A DNA stretch of 40,882 nt from Candidatus Thorarchaeota archaeon SMTZ1-45 (GTDB lineage: Archaea > Asgardarchaeota > Thorarchaeia > Thorarchaeales > Thorarchaeaceae), in NCBI GenBank assembly GCA_001563335.1, contig LRSL01000082.1:1-40882 (forward strand). The letters are read 5' to 3'. A program made the position numbers and the translations under genes. How positions within the stretch are numbered: the first letter of the stretch is position 1; each line of letters starts with the position of its first letter. Positions 1 to 8,553 of the stretch are shown here, one piece after another. The notes under the pieces were generated by a model. That model did no database searches and was not told where the DNA came from. It saw only the letters and a program-made list of their open reading frames with translations.

Positions 1-88
1 TATTCAGTCGTAGGTCTGCATCTTCCAGCGTTATCACTGCGTGTTTCCATCCAAGTTCTGTACGCAGTTTTGCTATCGAAAAATGCAC
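1..88 (-). CDS. possible 5' part of a gene running off the window
   Basis: On the minus strand an open frame starts at a GTG (86-88) just after an in-frame TAA and stays open to the window edge, giving about 29 residues beginning VHFSIAKLRTEL. It would be divergent from the MFS gene at 181, which fits the 92-base gap between them. There is no clear Shine-Dalgarno sequence and the fragment is too short to recognise. It could equally be chance open frame. Confidence 0.3.
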   Translation of the reverse strand, partial: MHFSIAKLRTELGWKHAVITLEDADLRLN

Positions 89-180
89 ACTTTAAGGGTT
101 GTGTCACATTAACCTAGCTCAGACAGGCATTATCATAAGGACGATAGCAATCTGATTTTTAGTTTCTGGAGTAGTGAAGT

Positions 181-1467
181 ATGACTGATGACGATTATGG
201 AAGTTTCACTGAAGACAAGTCCATAGTCGAAATTAGGTCAGAAGACAGACAAAGATTTGGGTTAAGCAGCAATCTCAGACGGCTTGCTTTGGTAACCGGA
301 ATTGCACAATTCTCAATGAGCCTATGGGTTTGGCAATTTGGGATTTTTCTAGAAGCTAATGTGAACCAACTATGGCAAATCGGACTCACGTTTTCAGTTG
401 GAACCTTCGCGATGATCGTGGGTTATGGAATTTCAGGGCCTATTGCAGATTATATGGGAAGAAAGAATGCTATGATTTTTGCATTTATCCCAATGGCATC
501 CGGACTAATTGCTCTCAGATTCTTCCCAGTCTGGCCACTAATACCCATTGAGTATGCAATAATCGAGATTGGCTGGGCATTTATCATCATCATGACAAGT
601 GCAATGCCTGCAGACGAGATAGCAAAAACAAGTGGAGCTAATGCAGCGAGAACATTCAATATGGTTCTCCTACCAGCATTTTTAGTAGATGGCTTGAGTC
701 CAATTATTGCTGGAATTTTGCTAAATGCAGGTTTTGTGGCAGGTGACCTTCATCTGTTGGCTGCTATTGGTTCCTTGGTGGCAATGTTAGCCACGTATAA
801 AGGTGTTAGAGAAACCCTCGGCAAAGATATCATTGAAACAGCAAGAGCAGGTTCCATTATTACAATCAGAGGATTGGGTCAGAATTTTTGGATTTTCACT
901 GCTGGAATGTTTGGTTATGTTCTTGTCATGAACTTCGCATTTCCTTACATGGGAAATTTGGTCGTCAATGAATGGGGCGTCAATGAATCATTGTATGCTT
1001 TCGCTTGGGGGGCATGGTCATTCACATGTGTTATGTTGATGTATAGTCTTGGATCAGCAACTGACAGGAACATCAGAGCCGCATTGATTATTGGCACCTA
1101 TTCGACAGGAGCTATTGTTGGAATGTTTGCATTTGGTAAAACTTTGATTGATCTTGTCATTCTGAACATCTTTCTGGCCGCGCCAATAGTAATATGGAGT
1201 GGAGCTGAAAAGACTCTTGCAGTTAATGGTGTTAGAAATGAAATGAAAGGTCGCGCACTAGGGACCTATCAATTTATGATGAGTTCTACACGATTAGTGG
1301 GATCATTCATTGGAGCTCTGCTTTGGGATTACTTCGGTAGTCTTAGAGCCGTTTATAGTTTATCTAGTATGGCCGGCATGATTCTTGTTGTGGGTCTTAC
1401 ATATGCTCTTATGAAAGTAAAACTTGAATATAGAGGAGAATCACAAACACTCGTCAAATCCGAGTAA
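181..1467 (+). CDS. MFS transporter (about 12 membrane spans)
   Basis: This 428-residue protein has a short soluble N-terminus of about 30 residues followed by roughly 12 hydrophobic segments. The loop after the second span reads GPIADYMGRKN, which matches the major-facilitator motif A (GxxxDxxGRR type). Length and layout are normal for a 12-span MFS permease in the cytoplasmic membrane. The substrate cannot be inferred. The ATG is supported by a GGAG at 168-171, nine bases upstream. A second MFS-type protein lies at 14492-16075 but has a very different C-terminus. The downstream NurA-like gene follows after 57 bases on the same strand, so co-transcription is possible but a functional link is not evident. 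Confidence 0.85.
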   Translation: MTDDDYGSFTEDKSIVEIRSEDRQRFGLSSNLRRLALVTGIAQFSMSLWVWQFGIFLEANVNQLWQIGLTFSVGTFAMIVGYGISGPIADYMGRKNAMIFAFIPMASGLIALRFFPVWPLIPIEYAIIEIGWAFIIIMTSAMPADEIAKTSGANAARTFNMVLLPAFLVDGLSPIIAGILLNAGFVAGDLHLLAAIGSLVAMLATYKGVRETLGKDIIETARAGSIITIRGLGQNFWIFTAGMFGYVLVMNFAFPYMGNLVVNEWGVNESLYAFAWGAWSFTCVMLMYSLGSATDRNIRAALIIGTYSTGAIVGMFAFGKTLIDLVILNIFLAAPIVIWSGAEKTLAVNGVRNEMKGRALGTYQFMMSSTRLVGSFIGALLWDYFGSLRAVYSLSSMAGMILVVGLTYALMKVKLEYRGESQTLVKSE

Positions 1468-1524
1468 ATCTCTTATCTTCAAATAAGAAACGATAGAAAT
1501 TGAAAGGAGTCTTGAGGGAGTAAT

Positions 1525-3447
1525 ATGAATGACGACAAATCATCATTCATTGGTCGTCGCTTGAAGCATACTGGAGATTTACTTTTAGGTGGAGCAAAGA
1601 AACAGGTTGGAGATTACAGACTAAAGTTTGAGGGATTGAAAGGGACCTATGATGAATTTCTCTCCAAGCTTCTTGTTACATATATACCTAAGAAGTTCGA
1701 TTTATCATTCGTTGACAAGTTCTTTGGCAAAAGGAAATTAGAATTTGCAGGAATTGATGGGACTGTCTTGAAACATGATGTTTTCGATTTAGTTGTGTTT
1801 TTCGCTGGAGCGTATAGTGCACATGGAGTGATTGAGTTTGAAGATATTGGAAGAGTATCCGTCGTTTATGATGAGAACTACCTCGAAAGGGGGGTTGGTG
1901 TGTCGAGTGTTCTTCCAGTCTACATCAATGAAGTGCCTTTGATAGATCAAACACTCCTAGTACGTGACGAGGATGGGCATGCTGACAATTCAATCACATT
2001 CACTGATGCATGGGTTGTTGACAACTCTGCATTTGCAGATTTCTTGATGGGCCTTGCAGAATTCTATTTAGGATATCAACTAGTTAGCTCAGAAGAACCT
2101 GTTGATATATTATTGATAGACAGGATTTTTTCTTCAGAGATTGCTTCATTCTATGCGGAAACATCGGATTTTAGATTGAGTTTGGATCATGAATGCGGCT
2201 TAATAGGTCACAAAATTGATGGTAGACCATTCACAAAGACTGAATGGGTTTATGCAAGGAAATTGTTTGGAAATCTGAATCTAGGCACACCACCAGCTAG
2301 GGGCGAATTCTTATTTCCCAGAGTCGTGATGGAGCTAATCAAAGAACCAGGTAATTCATTGACACGTGATGACCTGGCAGGAAAGCTTGGTTTAACTGAT
2401 GATTATCATCTATCAAGACTTGATAAGGAACTCCAAAAGGGCATTCGCGGTTCCGGAGAAGTTGAAGGGCTGATTATTCGCAAAGATAAGCACTTTGTTT
2501 TGAAACCAAAATATCGAGACATAAAGGTTCGAATCAAAAAGCTTGTTGAAGAAGTATGTGGACGTATTTTCTCTGGAGATCCCAATGTTTCTTACGATGA
2601 TAGATTCAAGATTGATGGTCGCTGGATAACAACAAACGATCTTGCATTTCTTAGTCTGGCATCATTATATTTGACAATCGAACAATGCTGGGAGAATAAG
2701 ATTCTCCTTGTGGGAGTTGCAAAAGATACATCTGCTAGAGACTTGAAAAGACAGGTTCTTCCAATCTTGAATCATATAGGAAGATTCAAGGGTACATTCG
2801 GAGGAAAGGGTCAAGACACACCAGATACAGATCGAATGATTCTCCAATGGATATCATTACATGAAAAAGACAAGTTAGTAGTCCCGTGGGCAACCGTTGA
2901 GTATGATACAGCATTCAAAACAATAGTTCCCCATTTTGACAGAAAACCAGAATTGGTTTCTGGAGCTCGTAGAAATCAAATATCCTTAGAAAAGACATTC
3001 GCGAAATCCTACTTTCAGCTCTGTCAAGCTGCATCTGATAAAAGACTACGAAGTAATGTTCTGCTCTATGACAGACTAATCTATCCCGAGTTTGATAAAG
3101 AATCAACTCAGATGACAATACTCAAACATGATTATGAGAATAGACCGGACAATCCTGAATCTGTAGAAGTCGTCTTTTATGAAGGGATCAATAATCAAAT
3201 TCAATCGTTCATTATTCCACTTTTTGAGGCAATGACAAGTTTAAGCATCCCAGAACTCTTTGGGCACTTGAAGCCACTTTACATAGCAGACAAGGTGGCA
3301 AAGTATTATTGGAGCCAATTCAAAGGCATGGTAGAGAGTGCGGGAATGTGGTTAGTCAACCGTCCTGATTTGAGGGAGTTTCTATTCTATCTAAGTAGTT
3401 TTAGAGAGAGGAGGTCAAGTGTTGAACAATCAAGAAAGTACTCATGA
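1525..3447 (+). CDS. nurA: NurA-like nuclease with an inserted winged-helix-like segment
   Basis: The 640-residue product is encoded immediately before, and overlapping, a HerA ATPase gene. NurA is the 5'-3' nuclease that works with the HerA hexameric translocase in DNA-end resection and replication-fork processing in archaea. The N-terminal part has FAGIDGT (Asp78), matching the first metal-binding Asp motif of NurA (IDGS type), followed by a hydrophobic strand and helix. The C-terminal region (about 575-615) resembles the last helical motif of NurA, though the expected A-H appears as A-D in LYIADKVAKY. Residues about 258-335 look like a winged helix (RDDLAGKLGLT helix-turn-helix followed by a basic wing), an insert that makes this protein far longer than the usual 340-450 residues. 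Start ATG has GGGAG just upstream. The NurA call rests on synteny plus the Asp motif; distant homology means moderate confidence. Confidence 0.65.
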   Translation: MNDDKSSFIGRRLKHTGDLLLGGAKKQVGDYRLKFEGLKGTYDEFLSKLLVTYIPKKFDLSFVDKFFGKRKLEFAGIDGTVLKHDVFDLVVFFAGAYSAHGVIEFEDIGRVSVVYDENYLERGVGVSSVLPVYINEVPLIDQTLLVRDEDGHADNSITFTDAWVVDNSAFADFLMGLAEFYLGYQLVSSEEPVDILLIDRIFSSEIASFYAETSDFRLSLDHECGLIGHKIDGRPFTKTEWVYARKLFGNLNLGTPPARGEFLFPRVVMELIKEPGNSLTRDDLAGKLGLTDDYHLSRLDKELQKGIRGSGEVEGLIIRKDKHFVLKPKYRDIKVRIKKLVEEVCGRIFSGDPNVSYDDRFKIDGRWITTNDLAFLSLASLYLTIEQCWENKILLVGVAKDTSARDLKRQVLPILNHIGRFKGTFGGKGQDTPDTDRMILQWISLHEKDKLVVPWATVEYDTAFKTIVPHFDRKPELVSGARRNQISLEKTFAKSYFQLCQAASDKRLRSNVLLYDRLIYPEFDKESTQMTILKHDYENRPDNPESVEVVFYEGINNQIQSFIIPLFEAMTSLSIPELFGHLKPLYIADKVAKYYWSQFKGMVESAGMWLVNRPDLREFLFYLSSFRERRSSVEQSRKYS

Positions 3448-5305
3448 GAAATATTTCACAGATTTTGATGGTGCATTTGATGGAAGGCTTGCACGAGTGA
3501 TTCCTGTTGCTGCAAATTACACATCAGAATGGGCGGGCTCAGCTGCAAGATATGATTGTAGGATTAAACTACGATACAATAAAGAATTAATGGCGCAGCT
3601 AGAAGAGGGGATGCTTCTGGCAGTACGAAATTTCAAGGGGCAGTCAAAGAAATCAGGAAAGGATAAAATTCAGAGATATACTGTAATGGTAATTAGTAAA
3701 GTTTGGCCGCTCCATTATGGATTGGGAGGAGTAAATGATAGTCATTATTATCCACTCCAAATGGAGATAATTGAACAGTCCGTTCCAGACTGGTCGACTG
3801 ACGACCAATCAACCATGATGGTTCATATGACAGCGGTTCCAATTAATTATGATTTGGTTATTGATTCAGCAGGAGAATTCGAATTCAAGAAGGGGTTCTC
3901 ATATCCATTGCTTGGTGAGAGAGTGCATGTCATTAATATGGAAACTATCGATAAAATATACAATTCTCGAGTAAAAGAAGCTATAGCTCACACAAAATCA
4001 ACGACATCTCCAGACCCTAAGAAAGCCCCTAGAATAGGTACTCTGAGGATGTTTCTTGAGAGAGATGAACAAGTTCCCATCTACATTGATTTCAACAAAC
4101 TCCTTAGATATCATTTCGGTGTCTTCTCTTTTACTGGAGGGGGTAAAAGCAATCTCCTCTCTAATCTGTTTAGAAGGATATTATATCACACAAAAGATAC
4201 CAAACTGATCATTTTCGATATAAGTTGCGAATATCCGTTTCTTCTCTCAGATGTCATTTCAGATCCAAAGATTTCTTGCAAAGTCATTTTGGAGGAGGAA
4301 GCAAAGTCTGCAGATCATTTTGCACGATCAATAGTGAAACCGCGAGATTTTGAAGATGATGATTCTGCAAACAATATTTTGAGAAAATTATACGAAGATG
4401 GCCATGTCACATTCTACAATCAACCCCTGACTGCTGTTCCCACATTTGGAGGTCTTTTGGAAGAGATACAAGATATGAAGACTGCTCAATCTCTAGACAA
4501 ACCTCATTATATTCAAGCTATTGATGAAGTGCTAAACTTTGTTGCAGATTGGATGGAAAATAACAATAAAACTGCAGGCGAGAAGCTAGACAATGATTTC
4601 ATTGACAAGTTTGCTCTTACAGCGAAAAGTGCTGTTGAAACATTTAATGTCCATAGCAGCTCTGGAGTATATGCATGGGCTACCACTCGGGATAGCTTAA
4701 AGCGAAGCTTAGCTAGAGCAGATAAAGCAATGACTACTGGAGTTACTGTAAAAGATATTCTGAATATGTTTTCAGGACCAGAACGAGTAATTTGCATTTC
4801 ACTTGCAGATCCCGAAATGTTACGAGATTTAGTCATAAGACTAACTAGCGCGGCTCTAAAATACCGAAAGCGAAGATTTGAGATTAAACCACAAATACTC
4901 TTTGTGTTCGATGAGGCTCAAGAGTTCATCCCTAACAAAGCCAGTGGTCAACTTGAACGCTGTAGTCATGCAGTTGAGAAACTCCTCCGACAAGGCAGAA
5001 AGTATGGCCTTGGAGGTGCAATTGCTACTCAGAGAATTGCCTATCTTAATACAAACATTATGCAGCAACTCCACACTTTCTTTGTGGGCACCCTTCCTAG
5101 ACCCTATGATAGAACAGTTGTAAGTAGCTCTTTTCAAATTGACCTGAGCATTCTGGACAAGACTCTTGAATTCCCACCAGGCTCGTGGTTATTATCAAGC
5201 TACATAGCCACAGGTCTTGACAATGTTCCTGTGTTTGTAAAGGCAGACAACTCAGAAGATGTTTTGAAAGAGCATGTAGCAACAATGAAAATACTAGGAA
5301 ATTAG
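3419..5305 (+). CDS. herA: HerA-type DNA translocase ATPase
   Basis: This 628-residue protein has an N-terminal beta-rich region (about 20-190) consistent with the HAS-barrel of HerA, then a FtsK/HerA-type P-loop ATPase. Walker A is FTGGGKSN (Lys243, Ser244), followed by LIIFDISCEYP, where HerA proteins have a conserved D-x-x-x-E-Y/F-P element. Walker B is FVFDEAQEF (Asp498, Glu499), and a RQGRKYGLG segment and a TQR sensor follow, as in the family. HerA forms a hexameric ring that feeds DNA to NurA. The gene begins at GTG inside the last 29 bases of the upstream nuclease gene, with GGAGG at 3410-3414, so translation is probably coupled and the two proteins made in proportion. Mre11 and Rad50, often neighbours elsewhere, are not in this window. 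Confidence 0.9.
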   Translation: MLNNQESTHEKYFTDFDGAFDGRLARVIPVAANYTSEWAGSAARYDCRIKLRYNKELMAQLEEGMLLAVRNFKGQSKKSGKDKIQRYTVMVISKVWPLHYGLGGVNDSHYYPLQMEIIEQSVPDWSTDDQSTMMVHMTAVPINYDLVIDSAGEFEFKKGFSYPLLGERVHVINMETIDKIYNSRVKEAIAHTKSTTSPDPKKAPRIGTLRMFLERDEQVPIYIDFNKLLRYHFGVFSFTGGGKSNLLSNLFRRILYHTKDTKLIIFDISCEYPFLLSDVISDPKISCKVILEEEAKSADHFARSIVKPRDFEDDDSANNILRKLYEDGHVTFYNQPLTAVPTFGGLLEEIQDMKTAQSLDKPHYIQAIDEVLNFVADWMENNNKTAGEKLDNDFIDKFALTAKSAVETFNVHSSSGVYAWATTRDSLKRSLARADKAMTTGVTVKDILNMFSGPERVICISLADPEMLRDLVIRLTSAALKYRKRRFEIKPQILFVFDEAQEFIPNKASGQLERCSHAVEKLLRQGRKYGLGGAIATQRIAYLNTNIMQQLHTFFVGTLPRPYDRTVVSSSFQIDLSILDKTLEFPPGSWLLSSYIATGLDNVPVFVKADNSEDVLKEHVATMKILGN

Positions 5306-5326
5306 TATGATTTAGACATAATCATA
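5306..5326. terminator. inverted repeat between convergent genes
   Basis: A perfect 7-base inverted repeat, TATGATT (5306-5312) and AATCATA (5320-5326) with a 7-base loop, exactly fills the space between the stop codons of HerA and the convergent GTP cyclohydrolase II gene. It is probably a shared transcript-end hairpin. Similar repeats occur at other convergent junctions in this window. Confidence 0.4.
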
Positions 5327-6055
5327 TTAGCTTAGTTCATCGGGGTTTATTGATTGAATTTCATCAATATCGTGAGTGTCAGCAAACTCTCCAAACAAGT
5401 GCCCAGAGCGTCTGGCTTTAGTTTCTATGTATGCCTTGCTATACTGAGTGGGCTCAACAATAAGTGGAAGACGTTCCACGATTGTAATTCCTGCATCAGA
5501 TAGTTGACGTATCTTCTCAGGGTTGTTTGTCAATAGCTTGATGGATTTCACTTGCAAGTTTTTGAGAATGTTCGCAGCAATTCCATAATCACGTTCATCA
5601 GGTTTGTATCCTAGGTGTATGTTTGCATCTATTGTATCAAGACCTTGGTCTTGAAGAGCGTATGCTTTAATTTTTTCAGTGAGCCCAATATTCCTTCCCT
5701 CTTGTCGAAGATAGAGGAGAGCACCTTCACCCTCTTTCTCAATGATCTTCAGTGATTCTAATAATTGGTCACGACAATCACAACGCTGACTGCCCATAAC
5801 ATCCCCGGTCAAACATTCAGAATGGACCCTAGTGACAACACCTTCCTTCCCTACAATGTCGCCTTTGATGATTGCAGTATGTTCTTTTCCATCACAGGGA
5901 CTGACAAAACCAGCAATCTGAAACTCTCCAAATCTGCTAGGTAGATCAGCAATGGCAACCAGTTGAACACAGCATTCATCAGTTACGCATACTTGGCGCT
6001 CACTAGCCACAAGCAACATATCGATTTGGTCAGAGGATAGTTTCATCTCAATCAA
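5327..6055 (-). CDS. ribA: GTP cyclohydrolase II
   Basis: The 242-residue product matches GTP cyclohydrolase II, which opens the imidazole ring of GTP to give the first riboflavin precursor, releasing formate and pyrophosphate. The zinc site is complete: HSECLTGDVMGSQRCDC gives Cys81, Cys92 and Cys94. Other family motifs are LLYLRQEGRNIGL, GYKPDERDYGIAANIL, and LLTNNPEKI. It is the single-domain form with no fused RibB (DHBP synthase). Two starts three codons apart (ATG at 6055 and at 6046) are possible. Many archaea use an unrelated type III enzyme for this step, so a zinc type II enzyme here is notable. It is divergent from a F420/flavin-type oxidoreductase gene 79 bases away, which suits a flavin or deazaflavin supply role, but that link is inference. 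Confidence 0.92.
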   Translation of the reverse strand: MIEMKLSSDQIDMLLVASERQVCVTDECCVQLVAIADLPSRFGEFQIAGFVSPCDGKEHTAIIKGDIVGKEGVVTRVHSECLTGDVMGSQRCDCRDQLLESLKIIEKEGEGALLYLRQEGRNIGLTEKIKAYALQDQGLDTIDANIHLGYKPDERDYGIAANILKNLQVKSIKLLTNNPEKIRQLSDAGITIVERLPLIVEPTQYSKAYIETKARRSGHLFGEFADTHDIDEIQSINPDELS

Positions 6056-6134
6056 AGGCTGTCGCTTGCTTCATCTTGATATATCTTTGTAATGAGCAAT
6101 TTCCGGCATTTCTAAATAGCACCAAATCTTCATT

Positions 6135-7232
6135 GTGCCATCGTTCCGTGAGGGAATCGGATTGACAAGAAACCATAAGACTGCAGTAGAATTGAGCCAG
6201 GAGTGGCTAAAAGAAAACACGAAGCGGTATGCGTTTAAGAAACTAGAACGGGAGATAATTCAGACAGGAGCCTGTGTAGAATGTGGTTCCTGTGTTGCTG
6301 GTTGCCCTGTTGATGCTATTACTGGAGAGCGGGTTGAGAGCAAGTATGTTCCTGTCTTGACTGGTAAGTGCATAGCCTGCGGAACTTGCTATGCTATGTG
6401 CCCAAGGACAGCTATTCTTGACACTGATATTATTGGTGAGTATAGCAATGTCTGGAAGGTGAGGGCACTCAACGATCACAAACGGCAAGATGGAGGAGCA
6501 GTCACAGCAATTCTAGGAACAATGCTCGAGAAGAAATTGATAGAGGCAGCCATTGTTGTTGGACACTCTGATGATAATCTATGGTTACCTGCCGCAAAGA
6601 AAGTTGCAACAAAAGATGAGCTATTGACATCAGGAGGAACATTCTACACTCATGCGCAAGTCATAGAGCAAATGGTGAACTGCTTCAAAGAGAACCTTTC
6701 AAACATAGGAGTGGTTGGAACTGCATGCAATATTGACGCAATACATAGGTTGCAGTCACATCCTGGAAGCGTCTTTAATGTTGATTCTAAACCACCTACT
6801 GCATTCAAAGTGAGTCTGTTTTGTATGGAGTCATTTGATTACAAAGGGCTAGCAGGATTCCTAAAGAAAGAGAGTATCGACATCAAGAAAGTGGATAGGT
6901 TTGCAATTGCTAAGGGAGAGTTCATGGTCACAGTTGACGGGGAAACAAAGAATTGGCCAATTAAAGACCTAGATTATATTGCATCTTCCTCGTGCGCGTA
7001 TTGTACAGACTTCACTGGGATAAATTCGGATCTTTCATGTGGAAATATTGGTTCTGATGACGGATGGACTACTGTCATAGTCCGAAGCAAGCAAGGAGAA
7101 CAAGCGTTGAAGTTAGCAGTAAAAGAGGGAATAATTGAAGCAGAAAAGATAGATGATAGTGCGCTTCAAGCAGTGATAAACACAGCGCGTTCTAAGATGA
7201 ACAAGAGGTATAAATTAAAGTCACCTCATTAG
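6135..7232 (+). CDS. FrhB-like F420-dependent oxidoreductase with two 4Fe-4S clusters
   Basis: The 365-residue protein begins with a two-cluster ferredoxin domain: CVECGSCVAGCP (Cys47, 50, 53, 57) and CIACGTCYAMCP (Cys79, 82, 85, 89). It continues with the FrhB/FdhB-type N- and C-terminal domains, including GGAVTAIL, GTACNIDAIHRLQ, FCMESFDYKGL and the SSCAYCTDFTGINSDLSCG segment with further cysteines. FrhB-family proteins carry FAD and move electrons between coenzyme F420 and iron-sulfur partners. A lone FrhB homologue can serve hydrogenases, formate dehydrogenase, F420-dependent sulfite reductase or ferredoxin:F420 exchange; none of those partner subunits is adjacent, so the partner is unknown. 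The start is a GTG with no Shine-Dalgarno sequence and may be leaderless. An F420-dependent enzyme, Mtd, lies about 6 kb downstream. Confidence 0.88.
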   Translation: MPSFREGIGLTRNHKTAVELSQEWLKENTKRYAFKKLEREIIQTGACVECGSCVAGCPVDAITGERVESKYVPVLTGKCIACGTCYAMCPRTAILDTDIIGEYSNVWKVRALNDHKRQDGGAVTAILGTMLEKKLIEAAIVVGHSDDNLWLPAAKKVATKDELLTSGGTFYTHAQVIEQMVNCFKENLSNIGVVGTACNIDAIHRLQSHPGSVFNVDSKPPTAFKVSLFCMESFDYKGLAGFLKKESIDIKKVDRFAIAKGEFMVTVDGETKNWPIKDLDYIASSSCAYCTDFTGINSDLSCGNIGSDDGWTTVIVRSKQGEQALKLAVKEGIIEAEKIDDSALQAVINTARSKMNKRYKLKSPH

Positions 7233-7252
7233 GTAGATCCATGATAAGAGGT

Positions 7253-7279
7253 AGAGTGAGAAGTTCTAACTCTCACTCT
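7253..7279. terminator. perfect 9-base hairpin between convergent genes
   Basis: AGAGTGAGA (7253-7261) and TCTCACTCT (7271-7279) form a perfect 9-base stem with a 9-base loop whose GTT/AAC ends can pair further. It lies between the FrhB-like gene and the convergent surface-protein gene and is followed by a T-rich tract on the plus strand. A bidirectional terminator is the simplest reading. Confidence 0.5.
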
Positions 7280-7289
7280 GTCTTTCTAT

Positions 7290-8087
7290 CTAACGTCTTC
7301 TCATGAATACCACAGCAACAATGATGACTACTCCTGCGACTCCGCCTCCAACAAAGAGTAGAGTCATATCAAGTGGGGTTCCAACACCGGTCGGCGTAGT
7401 TCCGGTTGGCGTAGTTGGAGTTGTATGATCATTAATCTGAGCTCTCTCAATTGGTTCATCATCAACCACGATATTGTCGAATTGCGCACCTTCCACAGGA
7501 ACCCTTGCTTCAAGGATAAATCGCTCGGAGTAGTTATATTCTGTATCTACAGCAGAAAAATCAGGATCAGTAGGGAAAGATGTCGCATTAACATATACAT
7601 CAAAACCGCCAGTCGAATTTCGACTCACATCTATAGATGTCCATGTATTTTCAAGACCCTCAGTTTCTATGCTACCTAACCAATAATTTGCTGTATTACT
7701 ACCCATACGTCTTAGAAGCGAGATTGTATTCACGTCGAATTGAATTACATATCCATAGATTAGACCAGACTCGGTTTCATTGGCGATAAAAAAGATGGTA
7801 GTTTTATAATAAGTGTCAGCATCTGGATGATATACATCAAAACTCCATGCTCCTTCGTATAGCGAGCTATTATGCCAAATTCGATTTCTTACGTCTTGAA
7901 AAAGATAGTTTACCTCTAGTGTCCCATCCGGTGTAACAGTCCAATTTCCTGATTGTACAGTCCAACCATCCATATCGCCCTCGAAGTATTCACTCCATTC
8001 ATCAGTTGCTGCGGATTGAGGGAATAAAGCGAATACGAAGAGTACGACAATCAAAAGTCCTGAATATCTCATTATTCTAGTTTTCAA
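7290..8087 (-). CDS. membrane-anchored cell-surface protein, LamG/jelly-roll-like
   Basis: The protein has an N-terminal signal peptide (basic start, then a hydrophobic run ending near PQSAATDEW), an ectodomain of about 190 residues rich in aromatic beta-strand patterns and N-x-S/T sequons, a Thr/Pro-rich linker (TTPTTPTGTTPTG), and a C-terminal membrane span ending in RRR. The ectodomain pattern (E-G-D-M-D-G-W-T near the start, alternating strands, a final F-D-N-I-V-V-D-D strand) resembles concanavalin-like carbohydrate-binding sheets of the LamG/DUF1080 sort, but this is by eye. I place the start at TTG 8087 because GGAGG lies seven bases upstream; an in-frame GTG/ATG further out at 8108 would put that Shine-Dalgarno sequence inside the gene. 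It is divergent from a ribbon-helix-helix regulator. Confidence 0.75.
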   Translation of the reverse strand: MKTRIMRYSGLLIVVLFVFALFPQSAATDEWSEYFEGDMDGWTVQSGNWTVTPDGTLEVNYLFQDVRNRIWHNSSLYEGAWSFDVYHPDADTYYKTTIFFIANETESGLIYGYVIQFDVNTISLLRRMGSNTANYWLGSIETEGLENTWTSIDVSRNSTGGFDVYVNATSFPTDPDFSAVDTEYNYSERFILEARVPVEGAQFDNIVVDDEPIERAQINDHTTPTTPTGTTPTGVGTPLDMTLLFVGGGVAGVVIIVAVVFMRRR

Positions 8088-8144
8088 TTGCTCTCCTCCA
8101 ATACGCATGGATAAACATCTATGTAATTTAATTACTGGTAATTC

Positions 8145-8154
8145 AAATTTATAG
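8145..8154 (-). promoter_or_regulatory. TATA-like box for the surface-protein gene
   Basis: Read on the minus strand, CTATAAATTT lies about 58 bases before the TTG start at 8087, which would place transcription initiation about 33 bases before the start codon, leaving room for the GGAGG ribosome-binding site. Confidence 0.4.
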
Positions 8155-8160
8155 TTACAT

Positions 8161-8173
8161 TATATATATATAA
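8161..8173 (+). promoter_or_regulatory. strong TATA box for the ribbon-helix-helix gene
   Basis: TATATATATATAA is the most striking TATA box in the window. Archaeal initiation about 25 bases downstream would fall near 8192-8198, after the in-frame ATG at 8176 but before a GGAGGT at 8204-8209. It therefore argues for the TTG start at 8218. Confidence 0.6.
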
Positions 8174-8217
8174 GAATGTTTCGCGTAATTAAAAGTGATA
8201 TTTGGAGGTCGTCACGG

Positions 8218-8532
8218 TTGGTTCAGAAGAAGAAAGAACAGTCTTCTCACAAGGTGAAAGACGAGCTACTCGAAGAATTATCCACACAAGGAGTAGATTC
8301 GAAACGTGGCGCTCCTGTTATGACTCGTCTTAATGATGAACTCATTGATATGTTAGACACGCTTGTGAAACTTGACATCTTCAAAAGTAGATCTGAAGCT
8401 ATTGCATCTATTATCGCGAAAGTACTGTACGGTCAAAAGGAGAATTTCAAGCAGTTAAAGGCGGAAATCTCTAAGATCGAGAAGATCCAAGACTCTGCTA
8501 AGGAAATCGTCGCTGATACTCTGAAGGCGTAA
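8218..8532 (+). CDS. ribbon-helix-helix transcription regulator
   Basis: The 104-residue protein has a short Lys/Glu-rich N-terminus followed by a ribbon-helix-helix fold: strand APVMTRLND, helix ELIDMLDTLVKLD, turn, and helix SRSEAIASIIAKVLYG. The S-R-S-E-A-I pattern is typical of CopG/NikR/MetJ-class N-terminal DNA-binding domains. A helical C-terminal tail of about 35 residues, ending in KIEKIQDSAKEIVADTLKA, may mediate oligomerisation. There is no metal-binding ACT domain as in NikR. The TTG at 8218 is preferred over ATG 8176 because it has GGAGGT eight bases upstream and the TATA box sits directly against the ATG. It may control itself and the divergent surface-protein gene through the 130-base shared intergenic region; that is inference. 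Confidence 0.8.
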   Translation: MVQKKKEQSSHKVKDELLEELSTQGVDSKRGAPVMTRLNDELIDMLDTLVKLDIFKSRSEAIASIIAKVLYGQKENFKQLKAEISKIEKIQDSAKEIVADTLKA

Positions 8533-8553
8533 TATTCAGATTCTATGATTGAT

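Noticed and set aside
1525..5305. Reading the NurA/HerA pair as a clear anti-phage defence module
   Set aside because: No methylase, Sir2, DUF4297 or other known defence partner is adjacent, and HerA-NurA has a housekeeping repair role in archaea; the defence idea is kept only as a possibility.
8176..8217. ATG 8176 as the start of the ribbon-helix-helix gene
   Set aside because: It lies three bases after the TATA box, so it would be upstream of the expected transcription start; TTG 8218 has GGAGGT at the right distance.
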